Assembly (NCBI RefSeq): GCF_030693625.1
Contig: NZ_JAUYAF010000032.1
Span: 1-49,851 of the forward strand
From: Phenylobacterium sp.
Lineage (GTDB): Bacteria > Pseudomonadota > Alphaproteobacteria > Caulobacterales > Caulobacteraceae
Direction of reading: 5' to 3'
Length of the DNA: 49,851 bases
Shown: in pieces, positions 41,471-49,734 of the stretch
How positions within the stretch are numbered: the stretch's first letter is position 1
Layout: every line of letters starts with the position of its first letter
The notes under the pieces: generated by a model
What the model was told of the DNA's origin: nothing
Databases searched by the model: none
Seen by the model: only the letters and a program-made list of their open reading frames with translations
Made by a program: the position numbers and the translations under genes

Positions 41471-41857
41471 ATGGCTGGACTCGAGATCGTCGCGTTTGGG
41501 TCGGACGACATAGACAACGTGCTGAAGAACAAGTCGGCCGCCGAGATCGACAAGCTCGCCTTCGGGGCCATCCAGCTGGATCGGACCGGGCGCGTGCTTC
41601 AGTACAATGCGATGGAGGGCGAGATCACCGGGCGCGATCCGCGCGCCACGCTTGGAAAAAGCTTCTTCACGGAAGTCGCGCCCTGCACGAACAAGCCGGC
41701 GTTCAAGGGCGAGTTCGACAAGGGGGTCGCCACCGGCGCGCTGAACAAAATCTTCGAGTACACCTTCGACTACAACATGAAGCCCACCAAGGTGCGTGTG
41801 CACATGAAGAAGGCGTTGATCGACGATACTTACTGGGTCTTCGTCAAGCGGGTCTGA
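41471..41857 (+). CDS. pyp: Photoactive yellow protein
   Basis: A 128-residue PAS-fold blue-light photoreceptor, nearly collinear with Halorhodospira PYP over its whole length (offset +3). All chromophore-pocket residues are present: Tyr45, Glu49, Thr53 and Arg55 in [15 protein letters not shown], Cys72 in [10 protein letters not shown] (thioester to p-coumaric acid) and the Met in [17 protein letters not shown]. The ORF is open from 41420, but ATG 41471 with gggaga 8 nt upstream is the right start. It is followed after 20 bp by its coumarate ligase. Confidence 0.96.
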   Translation: MAGLEIVAFGSDDIDNVLKNKSAAEIDKLAFGAIQLDRTGRVLQYNAMEGEITGRDPRATLGKSFFTEVAPCTNKPAFKGEFDKGVATGALNKIFEYTFDYNMKPTKVRVHMKKALIDDTYWVFVKRV

Positions 41858-41877
41858 GCCGACGGGAATTTTGGGCG

Positions 41878-43128
41878 ATGCCGGGACCGGAGACATGGTG
41901 GCGCGACACCGAGGCGTTGCACCGCTACGTCGTTGACTTGGTCCATGACGAGCTGACGCGTCTTCGCCCCGGCGCCCTGCCCCCCGCCCGTCCCTGGGAC
42001 AGCGCGCTTGGCCTTGTCGATTCGACCGGCCTGGCGTGCGACTCGCTGGAATTGCTCAACCTGGCCAGCGCGGTGGCAGAAGCCGTGCAGATGCACCGGG
42101 CGGGCGTTGAGGACTATCTGCTGGCCCGCCGGACGATCGGCGACTGGGTCGATATCGTCGCCGCCGGCCTTGAACGTTTTTCCGACGAGCTGACCTTTCG
42201 CACCTCAGGAACGACCGCAGAGCCCACGGCGCGCCTGCATGAGCTGGTGAGGCTCGCGCAGGAGATCGAGGAGCTGGCGCCGCTGTTCCCGGGTCGCCTT
42301 CGTATCCTCAGCGCGGCGCCGGCCCATCACATCTACGGCTTTCTCTTCTCGATTCTGCTGCCGCAGCGGCTCGCCGCCCCGGTGGTCGACATCCGGGCGC
42401 GATCGCCGACCAGCGTCGGCGCGATGCTCCGGGACGGCGACCTCGTGATCGGACACCCGGCCTTCTGGACGGCGTACGTCCGGGCCGGGGTCTCCACGAC
42501 ATCCGACGTGATCGGCGTCACCTCGACGGGGCCATGTCCTGCCGATGTGGCGAGCGCGGTCACCGAGCGGGGCGTAACCCGGTTGGTGGAAATCTATGGG
42601 TCCTCGGAAACTGCGGGCCTGGCCGTTCGCGAGCATCCTGAGGCCGCGTTTCGCCTGTTCTCCTACTGGAGTCGCGGCCACGACGACTCGACACTGGCGC
42701 GCACCCTTTCCGACGGATCGGTGGCGGCGGCGGCGGCTCCCGATCACCTGGCCTGGTGCGACGATCGATGTTTCCGGGTGGAGGGGCGGCGCGACCATGC
42801 TGTCCAGGTCGGCGGGGTCAATGTGTCGCCGGAGTTGGTCGCTCGGCGCCTGCGCGAACATCCGATGGTGCGGGACGCGGCCGTGCGCCTGATGCGGCCG
42901 GAGGAGGGCGCGCGCCTGAAGGCCTTCATCGTGCCGGTCGAGGCGCCGCAGGATGTGGTCACGCTCCGGCGCGACCTGGCGGCCTGGTGCGACGCCAAGT
43001 TCAGCGTTCCCGAGCGCCCCAAGGCGTTCAATCTTGGTCCGGAGATTCCGAGGGGCGCCCTGGGCAAGCCTGCGGACTGGTCGGTTTTCGCAGAAACAGA
43101 GCCCGGCGAAGAGGCATCAGGCGGCTAA
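41878..43128 (+). CDS. pcl: 4-coumarate-CoA ligase, PYP-activation family
   Basis: A 416-residue adenylate-forming enzyme, shorter than plant 4CL, as in the PYP-linked ligases (the TIGR02372-type family). Motifs: RTSGTTAEPTARLHE (P-loop-like, the usual Gly-Lys variant), EIYGSSETAGLAVRE (A5), GRRDHAVQVGGVNVSPELV (A8 hinge) and the C-terminal RGALGKPADW with the catalytic Lys. It would make p-coumaroyl-CoA to load PYP. The frame opens back to 41455, but ATG 41878 begins the gene. No tyrosine ammonia-lyase gene is in this window. Confidence 0.93.
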   Translation: MPGPETWWRDTEALHRYVVDLVHDELTRLRPGALPPARPWDSALGLVDSTGLACDSLELLNLASAVAEAVQMHRAGVEDYLLARRTIGDWVDIVAAGLERFSDELTFRTSGTTAEPTARLHELVRLAQEIEELAPLFPGRLRILSAAPAHHIYGFLFSILLPQRLAAPVVDIRARSPTSVGAMLRDGDLVIGHPAFWTAYVRAGVSTTSDVIGVTSTGPCPADVASAVTERGVTRLVEIYGSSETAGLAVREHPEAAFRLFSYWSRGHDDSTLARTLSDGSVAAAAAPDHLAWCDDRCFRVEGRRDHAVQVGGVNVSPELVARRLREHPMVRDAAVRLMRPEEGARLKAFIVPVEAPQDVVTLRRDLAAWCDAKFSVPERPKAFNLGPEIPRGALGKPADWSVFAETEPGEEASGG

Positions 43129-43212
43129 GCGCCACACCCTGTCGATTTTCGCCCCGCCCGTTCGTCGTTTCACTGCGGCGGCGAGAGGCCGGCCGAGACA
43201 GGGAGAGCGAAG

Positions 43213-43632
43213 ATGCGGGTGATGGTGTTTGCGATGGCGACGCAGGACAGCCAGAAGGGGGAGCCGCCGACCGCCGAGGCCTTCGCGGCGATGGACCGGT
43301 TCACCGATGAACTGGCCGACGCCGGCGTGCTGGTGGCCGGGGCCGGCCTGAAGCCCCAGGGCAAGAGCATCCTGTTCGAGGGCGCCACGCGCACCGTCAC
43401 CGACGGACCCTTCGCCGAGAGCGAGGAAGTGGTGGCGGGCTTCTCCATCTGGGAGGTCAAGGACATGGAGGAGGCCGTGGCCTGGGCGCGGCGCAGCCCC
43501 AATCCCATGCCGGGCCCGAGCCGGATGGAAATCCGGCCGTTCTATGAGGCCGACGACCTCGCCGCGTTCCTGACGCCCGAGGAACTGGCGGCGCCCCGAG
43601 AGGGAGAACGCGGCAAACTCGGGGTCGCCTGA
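43213..43632 (+). CDS. YciI-family protein
   Basis: A 139-residue DGPF/YCII-related protein: MRVMVFAMATQDSQKGEPPT, AGAGLKPQG, TVTDGPFAESEEVVAGFSIW (DGPF motif) and the IRPFYE segment. Members are found beside ECF sigma factors and dehydratases. The fold is ferredoxin-like, but most activities are unknown. ATG 43213 has gagag upstream. It is separated by one base from the convergent HxlR-type gene and is not obviously part of the pyp operon (84-bp gap). Confidence 0.87.
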   Translation: MRVMVFAMATQDSQKGEPPTAEAFAAMDRFTDELADAGVLVAGAGLKPQGKSILFEGATRTVTDGPFAESEEVVAGFSIWEVKDMEEAVAWARRSPNPMPGPSRMEIRPFYEADDLAAFLTPEELAAPREGERGKLGVA

Positions 43633-43633
43633 G

Positions 43634-44086
43634 TCAGGCTCGTGCGGCGGCGTTCGGATAGTCGACGCCGCCCGGCTCCAGGGGCGCCTGGCACTCCGAG
43701 CAGACCAGGGTGGGCTTGAAGCTGTGGCCGCAGGCCCTGTGGCGGCGTTCCAGGGGCCGAGAGGTGGGGGTCGGCAGCCAGGCCTCGCCCCACTGGGCCA
43801 TCATCATCAGCACATGACCCAGGGCGCGCGCCTTGTCGGTGGGCAGGTAGTCGAAGCGTTCGGGATGGGCCTGGTAGGCCTTCCGCTCCAGGACGCCAGC
43901 CTCCACCAGGTTGGCCAGCCGCCGCGAGACCATTTCCCGGCTGCAGCCGAGCCGCGCCTGGAAGCCGTCGAACCGGGTCACCCCGCGCAGGGCGTCGCGC
44001 AGGATCAGCGCGCTCCAGCGGTCGCCGATCACCGAAAGGGTCCTGGCGATCGGGCAGTCATCGCCGGCCAGTTCGTCCCACCGCAT
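43634..44086 (-). CDS. HxlR-family winged-helix transcription regulator
   Basis: A 150-residue protein with a winged-helix (about 10-95): CPIARTLSVIGDRWSALILRDAL and FDGFQARLGCSREMVSRRLANLVEAGVLERK (in part). The Cys in DDCPIAR is the position that senses thiol or carbonyl stress in several family members. A C-terminal Cys4-like end (HRACGHSFKPTLVCSECQAPL) could bind Zn. ATG 44086 has ggagga upstream. It is divergent from the TonB receptor, with an inverted repeat between. Confidence 0.9.
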   Translation of the reverse strand: MRWDELAGDDCPIARTLSVIGDRWSALILRDALRGVTRFDGFQARLGCSREMVSRRLANLVEAGVLERKAYQAHPERFDYLPTDKARALGHVLMMMAQWGEAWLPTPTSRPLERRHRACGHSFKPTLVCSECQAPLEPGGVDYPNAAARA

Positions 44087-44156
44087 GGGGGTTCCTCCGT
44101 TTCCGAGGCGCGGACCAAGAGGGGCGTTGACCCCGCCGGAAACGCCTCCCATTGTC

Positions 44157-44173
44157 AGTCTAAAAAATAGACT
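44157..44173. promoter_or_regulatory. HxlR-type operator, AGTCTA-N5-TAGACT
   Basis: agtcta (44157-44162) and tagact (44168-44173) form a perfect inverted repeat with an A5 spacer, between the divergent HxlR gene (start 44086) and the TonB receptor (start 44194). It fits an HxlR-family site controlling both genes. Confidence 0.6.
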
Positions 44174-44193
44174 CGTAAATGGGGAGCGGAATT

Positions 44194-46365
44194 ATGACGC
44201 GCCAGAGACCGACCAACCTGCGATGGCTGTCGACGGCGTCGCTGCTGGCGCTGGCCTGCGCCACGCCGGCCCTGGCCCAGGCGCCCGCCTCCACCCCCGC
44301 CCCGCGCGGCGAGACCGCCCCGGACGCCGGGGCGAGCTTTCCGGCGGAGTTCTTCGCCCAGTACAATCCGGTGACGGCGGCCGACATGGTGGCGCGCGTG
44401 CCGGGGTTCGAACTGCGGGACGGCGACGACCGGCGGGGCTTCGCCGCCACCGCCGGCAACCTGCTGGTCAATGGCGAGCGGCCCAGCTCCAAGGCCGCGC
44501 CGTCGGATCTTCTCAAGCGCATCCCGGCCGCCAGCGTGCTGCGGATCGAACTGCTGTCGGGCAGCAACTCGACCATCGACATCCGCGGCCAGTCCCAGGT
44601 GGTCAATGTGGTGGTGAACCGCGCGACCCGGGCCGACTCCGCCACCACCTTCGTCGCCGGCCTGCGGCATATCCAGTATTCCAACCGAATCGGCTGGGCC
44701 CTGCAGGCGTCCCGCACCCTGTCCCTGACCCCCACCGCCGAGCTGGCCCTGGACATCCAGGCGCCCAACACCCTGGGCCGCGGCGTGGTCCGTGAGCGCC
44801 TGGCCAGCGGCGCGGGGGTGTTCACCGGGACGCGCTATCAGGTGAGCAAGGCCAATAACCGCACCCTCCAGGGCTCGGCCAGCCTGCGCTGGCGGCCAGC
44901 GCCGGCCGACGCGGTGAACTTCAACCTGCAATATGTTCCGGTCTGGAACGGATCGGAATCGGTCCAGCTGGAGACCGTGGCCAGCGGCGTCCTGCGCAGT
45001 TCGCTGGACGGGGACATCGCCTACAAGAACAACTATTCGGCCGAGTTCGGCGGGGATTGGGAGCGCCGGTTCGGCACCGACCTGACGGTCAAGCTGATCG
45101 GCCTGGTGTCCCATACCAGCGTCGATCAGCTCGACAGCTTCGACATCTTCACCGCGCCGGCCGCCCGGACGCTGCGGACCCAGGACCGCACGACCCGCAG
45201 CGGCGAGCGGATCGGCCGGATGCAGGTGAAGTGGGACGCCAGCCCCGCCCACACCCTGGAATTCGGCGGCGAGGGGGCGTTCAATTTCCGCGACACCACC
45301 CTGGACATCATCAACCAGCCGCAGGGCGGCCCGGCGGTGCGCGTGCCGCTCGCGGTGGCCAACGCCCGGGTCGAGGAACTGCGCGGCGAGGTCTACGCCA
45401 ACGACATCTGGACGGTCAGCCCCCGGCTGTCGGTGGAGACCGGGGTGAATTTCGAGGTGTCGCGGATCACCCAGACCGGCGACCAGACCAAGGAGCGGAG
45501 CTTCAACTATGTGAAGCCGCATCTGACAGCGACCTACGCCTTCGATCCCCGCACCACGGTGCGGCTGGTCCTGCAGCGCGACGTGGCCCAGCTCGACTTC
45601 GCCGAGTTCAGCAGCGCGGTGGACTTCCTGAACACCTCCACCATCCAGGGCAATCCGGACCTGGTTCCGGAACGGGCGTGGAAGTCGCGGCTGGAGCTGG
45701 AGCGCCGTTTCGACCAGAAGGCGGCGATCACGCTGGCGGCCTTCGCCGACCGCGTCGAGGATGTTCACGACCTGGTGGTGGTCGGGGGATTGGACGCCTA
45801 CGGCAATATCGGCAAGGGGACCCGGGCCGGGGTCGAGGCCCGGGCGACGATCCCCCTGCGCGGGGTCGGCCTGCCCAACGCCGAACTGCGGCTGAGCGGC
45901 CTCTATCAGCAGACCCGGGTGACCGACCCGATCACGGGCGAGGCGCGGTCGTTCTCCATCCCTCTGGAACGCCAGGGCACCGCGGCCGGGTCGGCGACGC
46001 TCAACACCGCCAACAAGGACTGGGCCTATCTGGTGAACTTCCGCCAGAACCTGCCCGACATCTCCGCGGCCTGGGGGGCGACGCTCCTCCAGTGGGCCGG
46101 CCGCCAGGAGTATCGTCGAGCCGAGATCCTCGAATATGCCCGACCCAAGCCGAGGCTCGACCTGTTCTTCGAGACCACGGCGATCAAACCGGTGACCCTG
46201 CGGCTGTACGTCAACAACATCCTGGTCTCGTCGGAGGAGCGCACGCGGACCTTCTTCCAAACCGATCGCAGCTCAGGGGTGGTCCAGCGCGTGGAAGACC
46301 GGATTTCGCTAGGCGGAGCTGATGGCTCCCGGTTGGTGGGCTTCGTGATTTCGGGCCGGTTCTGA
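44194..46365 (+). CDS. TonB-dependent outer-membrane receptor
   Basis: A 723-residue outer-membrane protein. It has a signal peptide (STASLLALACATPALAQA), then a plug domain (TAADMVARVPGFELRDGDDRRG, in part) with LLVNGERPSSKAA, and a beta-barrel ending in the aromatic residue of VGFVISGRF. It would import a siderophore, vitamin or sugar. No TonB-box consensus was seen that I would trust. ATG 44194 has ggggag 8-9 nt upstream. Its regulation is probably by the divergent HxlR protein. No ABC transporter is adjacent. Confidence 0.9.
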   Translation: MTRQRPTNLRWLSTASLLALACATPALAQAPASTPAPRGETAPDAGASFPAEFFAQYNPVTAADMVARVPGFELRDGDDRRGFAATAGNLLVNGERPSSKAAPSDLLKRIPAASVLRIELLSGSNSTIDIRGQSQVVNVVVNRATRADSATTFVAGLRHIQYSNRIGWALQASRTLSLTPTAELALDIQAPNTLGRGVVRERLASGAGVFTGTRYQVSKANNRTLQGSASLRWRPAPADAVNFNLQYVPVWNGSESVQLETVASGVLRSSLDGDIAYKNNYSAEFGGDWERRFGTDLTVKLIGLVSHTSVDQLDSFDIFTAPAARTLRTQDRTTRSGERIGRMQVKWDASPAHTLEFGGEGAFNFRDTTLDIINQPQGGPAVRVPLAVANARVEELRGEVYANDIWTVSPRLSVETGVNFEVSRITQTGDQTKERSFNYVKPHLTATYAFDPRTTVRLVLQRDVAQLDFAEFSSAVDFLNTSTIQGNPDLVPERAWKSRLELERRFDQKAAITLAAFADRVEDVHDLVVVGGLDAYGNIGKGTRAGVEARATIPLRGVGLPNAELRLSGLYQQTRVTDPITGEARSFSIPLERQGTAAGSATLNTANKDWAYLVNFRQNLPDISAAWGATLLQWAGRQEYRRAEILEYARPKPRLDLFFETTAIKPVTLRLYVNNILVSSEERTRTFFQTDRSSGVVQRVEDRISLGGADGSRLVGFVISGRF

Positions 46366-46444
46366 TCGCCAATATTGGCTTTCGCCGCGGAAAGCTGGCA
46401 GTCCTCTAACCCTTGAAACCGCGCCAACCTCTGAGAGCTCTTCC

Positions 46445-47119
46445 ATGAAGTTTGACGACGTCATCCTCGGTCGCCGCAGCATCCGCGGCTACAAGCCCGA
46501 TCCCGTGCCCAAGGCGCTGATCGAGGAGATCATCGCCCTGGCCATGCGGGCGCCGTCGTCGATGAACACCCAGCCGTGGAACTTCTACGTCATCACCGGG
46601 GAGCCCCTGGACAGGATCCGCGCCGGCAATACCGAGCGGATGGTGGCCGGTGTGCCGCAGTCGCGGGAGTTCCGGCAGGGCCAGGCCTTCGCGGGGCAGC
46701 ATCGCGACCGGCAGGTCGGGGTCGCCAAGCAACTGTTCGCCGCCATGGGCATCGCCCGCGACGACAAGGAGATGCGCCAGGACTGGGTGCTGCGCGGCTT
46801 CCGCCAGTTCGACGCGCCCGTCTGCATCATCGTCACCTATGACAAGGTGCTGGACGGCAGCGACGACACCCCCTTCGACTGCGGCGCGGTGACCACCGCC
46901 CTGGTCAACGCCGCCTGGTCGCGGGGCCTGGGGGCGGTGATCAACAGCCAGGGCATCATGCAGTCGCCGGTGGTGCGCGAGCACGCCGGGATCGCCGAGG
47001 ATCAGGTGATCATGAAGTCCGTGGCGCTGGGCTGGCCCGATGAGGACTTCCCCGCCAATGCGGTGGTGTCCGAGCGCAAGGCCGTCGAAGAAGCCACAGT
47101 GTTTGTGGGGTTCGACTAG
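46445..47119 (+). CDS. Nitroreductase family FMN oxidoreductase
   Basis: A 224-residue FMN-dependent enzyme. The N-terminus RRSIRGYKPDPVPKALIEEI, RAPSSMNTQPWNFYVI and the C-terminal SVALGWPDEDFPAN are the family signature. It would use NAD(P)H to reduce nitro compounds, quinones or related acceptors; the substrate is unknown. Its stop shares CTAG with the convergent kinase. Confidence 0.92.
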   Translation: MKFDDVILGRRSIRGYKPDPVPKALIEEIIALAMRAPSSMNTQPWNFYVITGEPLDRIRAGNTERMVAGVPQSREFRQGQAFAGQHRDRQVGVAKQLFAAMGIARDDKEMRQDWVLRGFRQFDAPVCIIVTYDKVLDGSDDTPFDCGAVTTALVNAAWSRGLGAVINSQGIMQSPVVREHAGIAEDQVIMKSVALGWPDEDFPANAVVSERKAVEEATVFVGFD

Positions 47120-47868
47120 GGGCGGCTCAGCGCCCAGGCCGGCGGGCCGTCCTGGGCGAGCCGGCCCTCCAGCTGCTCGTGGAACCGGCTAAGTGAGGGC
47201 AGGACGAACTGAACCGTGAGGCCCGGAGACCCGGCCACGAAGTCCAGGCCAATATCCTCCTGGCGGGCAAGCCCGCGCATGAGGCGGACGCCGAAGCTCT
47301 TGGCGGAGGTGGACAGCGAGGCGGGCAGTCCGCCCACGCCCCGGTCGATCACCTCGACGAGAAGCGCTCCGGAGGGTCCGGCCGTGGACCGGACGGTGAT
47401 CTCGCCCGGCTGATCCACAGGGTAGGCGTACTTCAAGGCGTTCATCACCGCCTCGGTGACCATCTGGCCGACGGCCACATTCACGCTGTTGGTGACGAGG
47501 TGGGGGCCGGCGATTTCGTCCACGACGCTGTGGATCGTGTCGCCGCTGCTCCCGAAGGTCGCGCAGACCTCATGCAGCATCGCCGAAACGTCGATCGGTT
47601 CGGACGAAGTCGGCCGCTCGGTCAGCCGCCTGTTCAGGTTGGACAGGGCGCGGGCGCGGGCCTCGACGGCGGCGAAGGCCAGTTGAAGGTCGCGGATTTC
47701 GCCGGGGTGCCGGCGGAATTCCTCGAGCGACAGATGGATATAGCTGGTCAGCAGCGCGAACTGATTGGCGGTGCGGTGATTGACCTCGGCCAGCAGGGGG
47801 CAGTGGGCGGCGCACAGCGGAAACTGTGGGCTCGCTTGGCCGGGCGCGGACAGGTTCTGCAAGGACAT
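47116..47868 (-). CDS. HisKA_2/HWE-like sensor histidine kinase without sensor domain
   Basis: A 250-residue soluble kinase. The DHp motif is AEVNHRTANQFALLTSYIHL (phospho-His about residue 31). The HATPase part has TEAVMNALKYAYP (N-box) and VIDRGVGGLPA (G-box). The N-terminus is short, with two Cys (PLCAAHCPLL), which might sense redox or metal. A partner receiver is not adjacent. Its promoter region contains an FNR/FixK box. Confidence 0.86.
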   Translation of the reverse strand: MSLQNLSAPGQASPQFPLCAAHCPLLAEVNHRTANQFALLTSYIHLSLEEFRRHPGEIRDLQLAFAAVEARARALSNLNRRLTERPTSSEPIDVSAMLHEVCATFGSSGDTIHSVVDEIAGPHLVTNSVNVAVGQMVTEAVMNALKYAYPVDQPGEITVRSTAGPSGALLVEVIDRGVGGLPASLSTSAKSFGVRLMRGLARQEDIGLDFVAGSPGLTVQFVLPSLSRFHEQLEGRLAQDGPPAWALSRP

Positions 47869-47981
47869 GGGTCATTCCGGAGAGGGGGATGCTCGCGGAC
47901 GCTGTACTGAGTGGAGGGGGCCGCCGCGGACGTGGGGGCGAGCCATCTCCTATTTCTAACCAAGGCCAAGCTATCCGGGCA

Positions 47982-47995
47982 TTGATCTCGATCAA
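47982..47995. promoter_or_regulatory. FNR/FixK box TTGAT-N4-ATCAA
   Basis: ttgatctcgatcaa is a perfect match to the FNR/FixK consensus palindrome, centred 84 to 121 bp from the two divergent starts (48079 and 47868). It suggests low-oxygen control of the FAD dehydrogenase, the kinase or both. Confidence 0.65.
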
Positions 47996-48078
47996 AACCG
48001 CAAGGTGTGTCGGCCCCAGTTTGGGGATCGGCCGTGGGGACAGGTGCGCGGGCCGTCCGGAGCGGGTAGAGAACGCCC

Positions 48079-49704
48079 ATGCTGCGGATTTCGGAACTCA
48101 AGCTGCCTCTCGATCACGCGCCCGAGGCCTTGCCGGCGGCGATCGCCGCGCGGCTCGGGGTGGCCGAGGGCGAGATCCTGCGCTGGTCGGTGTGGAAGCG
48201 GGCCCACGACGCGCGCAAGAAGGCGGCGATCCTCAAGGTCTATATCGTCGACGTCGAGTTGAGGGACGAGGCCGCCGTGGCGGCGCGGCTGGCGGGCGAC
48301 CCGCACCTGCGGCCGACCCCGGATACATCCTACAGGCCGGTGGCGAAGGCGCCGCAGGGCGCGGCGCGCCCGGTGGTGATCGGGGCCGGACCCTGCGGCC
48401 TGTTCGCCGGGCTCATCCTGGCGGAGATGGGCTTCTGTCCGATCATCCTGGATCGCGGCAAGGCCGTCCGTGAGCGGACGAAAGACACCTGGGGCCTGTG
48501 GCGCCGCGGCGAGCTCGATCCCGAATCCAACGTCCAGTTCGGCGAGGGCGGCGCCGGGACCTTCTCCGACGGCAAGCTCTACAGCCAGGTCAAGGACCCG
48601 CGCTTCCTGGGCCGCAAGGTGCTGACCGAGTTCGTGGCGGCGGGCGCCCCGACCGAGATCCTGACCGAGGCGCACCCGCACATCGGCACCTTCCGACTGG
48701 TGACCATGGTGGAGACCATGCGCGCCAAGATCGAGGCCCTGGGCGGGGAGTACCGGTTCGGCCATCACGTCACCGATGTGGAGATCGAGCCGGGGCCTGG
48801 CGGCGCGCGGCGCCTACGGGGGCTGCATCTGAAGGGCGGCGAGTTCGTGGCGGCCGAGCATGTGGTGCTGGCCGTGGGCCATTCGTCCCGCGACACCTTC
48901 ACCATGCTGCACGACCGCGGCGTCCACATCGAGGCCAAGCCGTTCTCCATCGGCTTCCGCATCGAGCATCCGCAGTCCTGGATCGACCGGGCCCTGTTCG
49001 GGCCCTGCGCCGGGCATCCGGACCTGGGCGCTGCGGCCTATTCCCTGTCGCATCACTGCAAGAACGGCCGGACGGTCTACAGTTTCTGCATGTGCCCGGG
49101 CGGGACGGTGGTGGCGGCGACCTCCGAGCTTGGCCGCGTGGTCACCAACGGCATGAGCCAGTATTCGCGCAACGAGCGGAACGCCAATTCCGGCTTTGTG
49201 GTGGGGATCTCGCCGGAGGACTACGGGAGCGACCATCCCCTGGCCGGCATCGCCCTGCAGGGGGCGCTGGAGAGCGCGGCCTTCACGGCCGGCGGCGGCG
49301 GCTATCACGCCCCGGGGCAGACGGTGGGGGACTTCCTGGCGGGGCGGGCCTCGAGCGCCCTGGGGAGCGTGGTTCCCTCCTACAAGCCTGGCGTGCGGCC
49401 CACGGATCTGGCGACCCTGATGCCGGACTATGTGGTGGAGGCGATGCGCGAGGCCCTGCCGGTCTTCGGCCGCAAGATCCCGCGCTATGACGATCCGGAG
49501 GCGGTGCTGACCGGGGTGGAGACCCGCACCTCCTCGCCGATCCGCATCACCCGGGGCGCGGACTTCCAGAGCCTGAACCTGGCGGGACTGTTCCCGGCCG
49601 GCGAGGGGGCGGGCTACGCCGGCGGCATCCTCTCGGCGGCCATCGACGGCATCAAGGTGGCCGAGGCGGTGGCCCGGGCGATGGTCGGGGAGGCTGTGGC
49701 CTAG
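48079..49704 (+). CDS. FAD-dependent dehydrogenase (COG2509-type)
   Basis: A 541-residue flavoprotein. After an unusual N-terminal segment (about 1-90, ISELKLPLDHAPEALPAAIAARLG and KRAHDARKKAAILKVYIVDVEL, in part), it has the Rossmann motif VVIGAGPCGLFAGLILAEMG, then GEGGAGTFSDGKLYS, GHSSRDTF and the end GLFPAGEGAGYAGGILSAAIDG. This matches the uncharacterised FAD-dependent dehydrogenases of COG2509. The substrate is unknown. An FNR box lies upstream. Confidence 0.9.
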   Translation: MLRISELKLPLDHAPEALPAAIAARLGVAEGEILRWSVWKRAHDARKKAAILKVYIVDVELRDEAAVAARLAGDPHLRPTPDTSYRPVAKAPQGAARPVVIGAGPCGLFAGLILAEMGFCPIILDRGKAVRERTKDTWGLWRRGELDPESNVQFGEGGAGTFSDGKLYSQVKDPRFLGRKVLTEFVAAGAPTEILTEAHPHIGTFRLVTMVETMRAKIEALGGEYRFGHHVTDVEIEPGPGGARRLRGLHLKGGEFVAAEHVVLAVGHSSRDTFTMLHDRGVHIEAKPFSIGFRIEHPQSWIDRALFGPCAGHPDLGAAAYSLSHHCKNGRTVYSFCMCPGGTVVAATSELGRVVTNGMSQYSRNERNANSGFVVGISPEDYGSDHPLAGIALQGALESAAFTAGGGGYHAPGQTVGDFLAGRASSALGSVVPSYKPGVRPTDLATLMPDYVVEAMREALPVFGRKIPRYDDPEAVLTGVETRTSSPIRITRGADFQSLNLAGLFPAGEGAGYAGGILSAAIDGIKVAEAVARAMVGEAVA

Positions 49705-49708
49705 CCAC

Positions 49709-49734
49709 GCCCGCTCATCCCGGCCAAGGCCGGG
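49709..49734. repeat. Single REP arm abutting the IS30 end
   Basis: The sequence cccgctcatcccggccaagg (49710 region) and its internal hairpin cccggccaaggccggg (49719-49734) match the REP arms at 29859-29889 with one base change in the hairpin loop. The second arm is not seen in the window; the IS30 sequence begins instead. Confidence 0.65.

Noticed and set aside
41878..43128. A tyrosine ammonia-lyase within the pyp operon
   Set aside because: The gene after pyp is an adenylate-forming ligase; nothing in the window has the Ala-Ser-Gly MIO motif.
44155..46260. 701-residue open frame opposite the TonB receptor
   Set aside because: It is antisense to a clear receptor gene with signal peptide and barrel; its sequence is Gly/Arg/Leu-rich without a domain.
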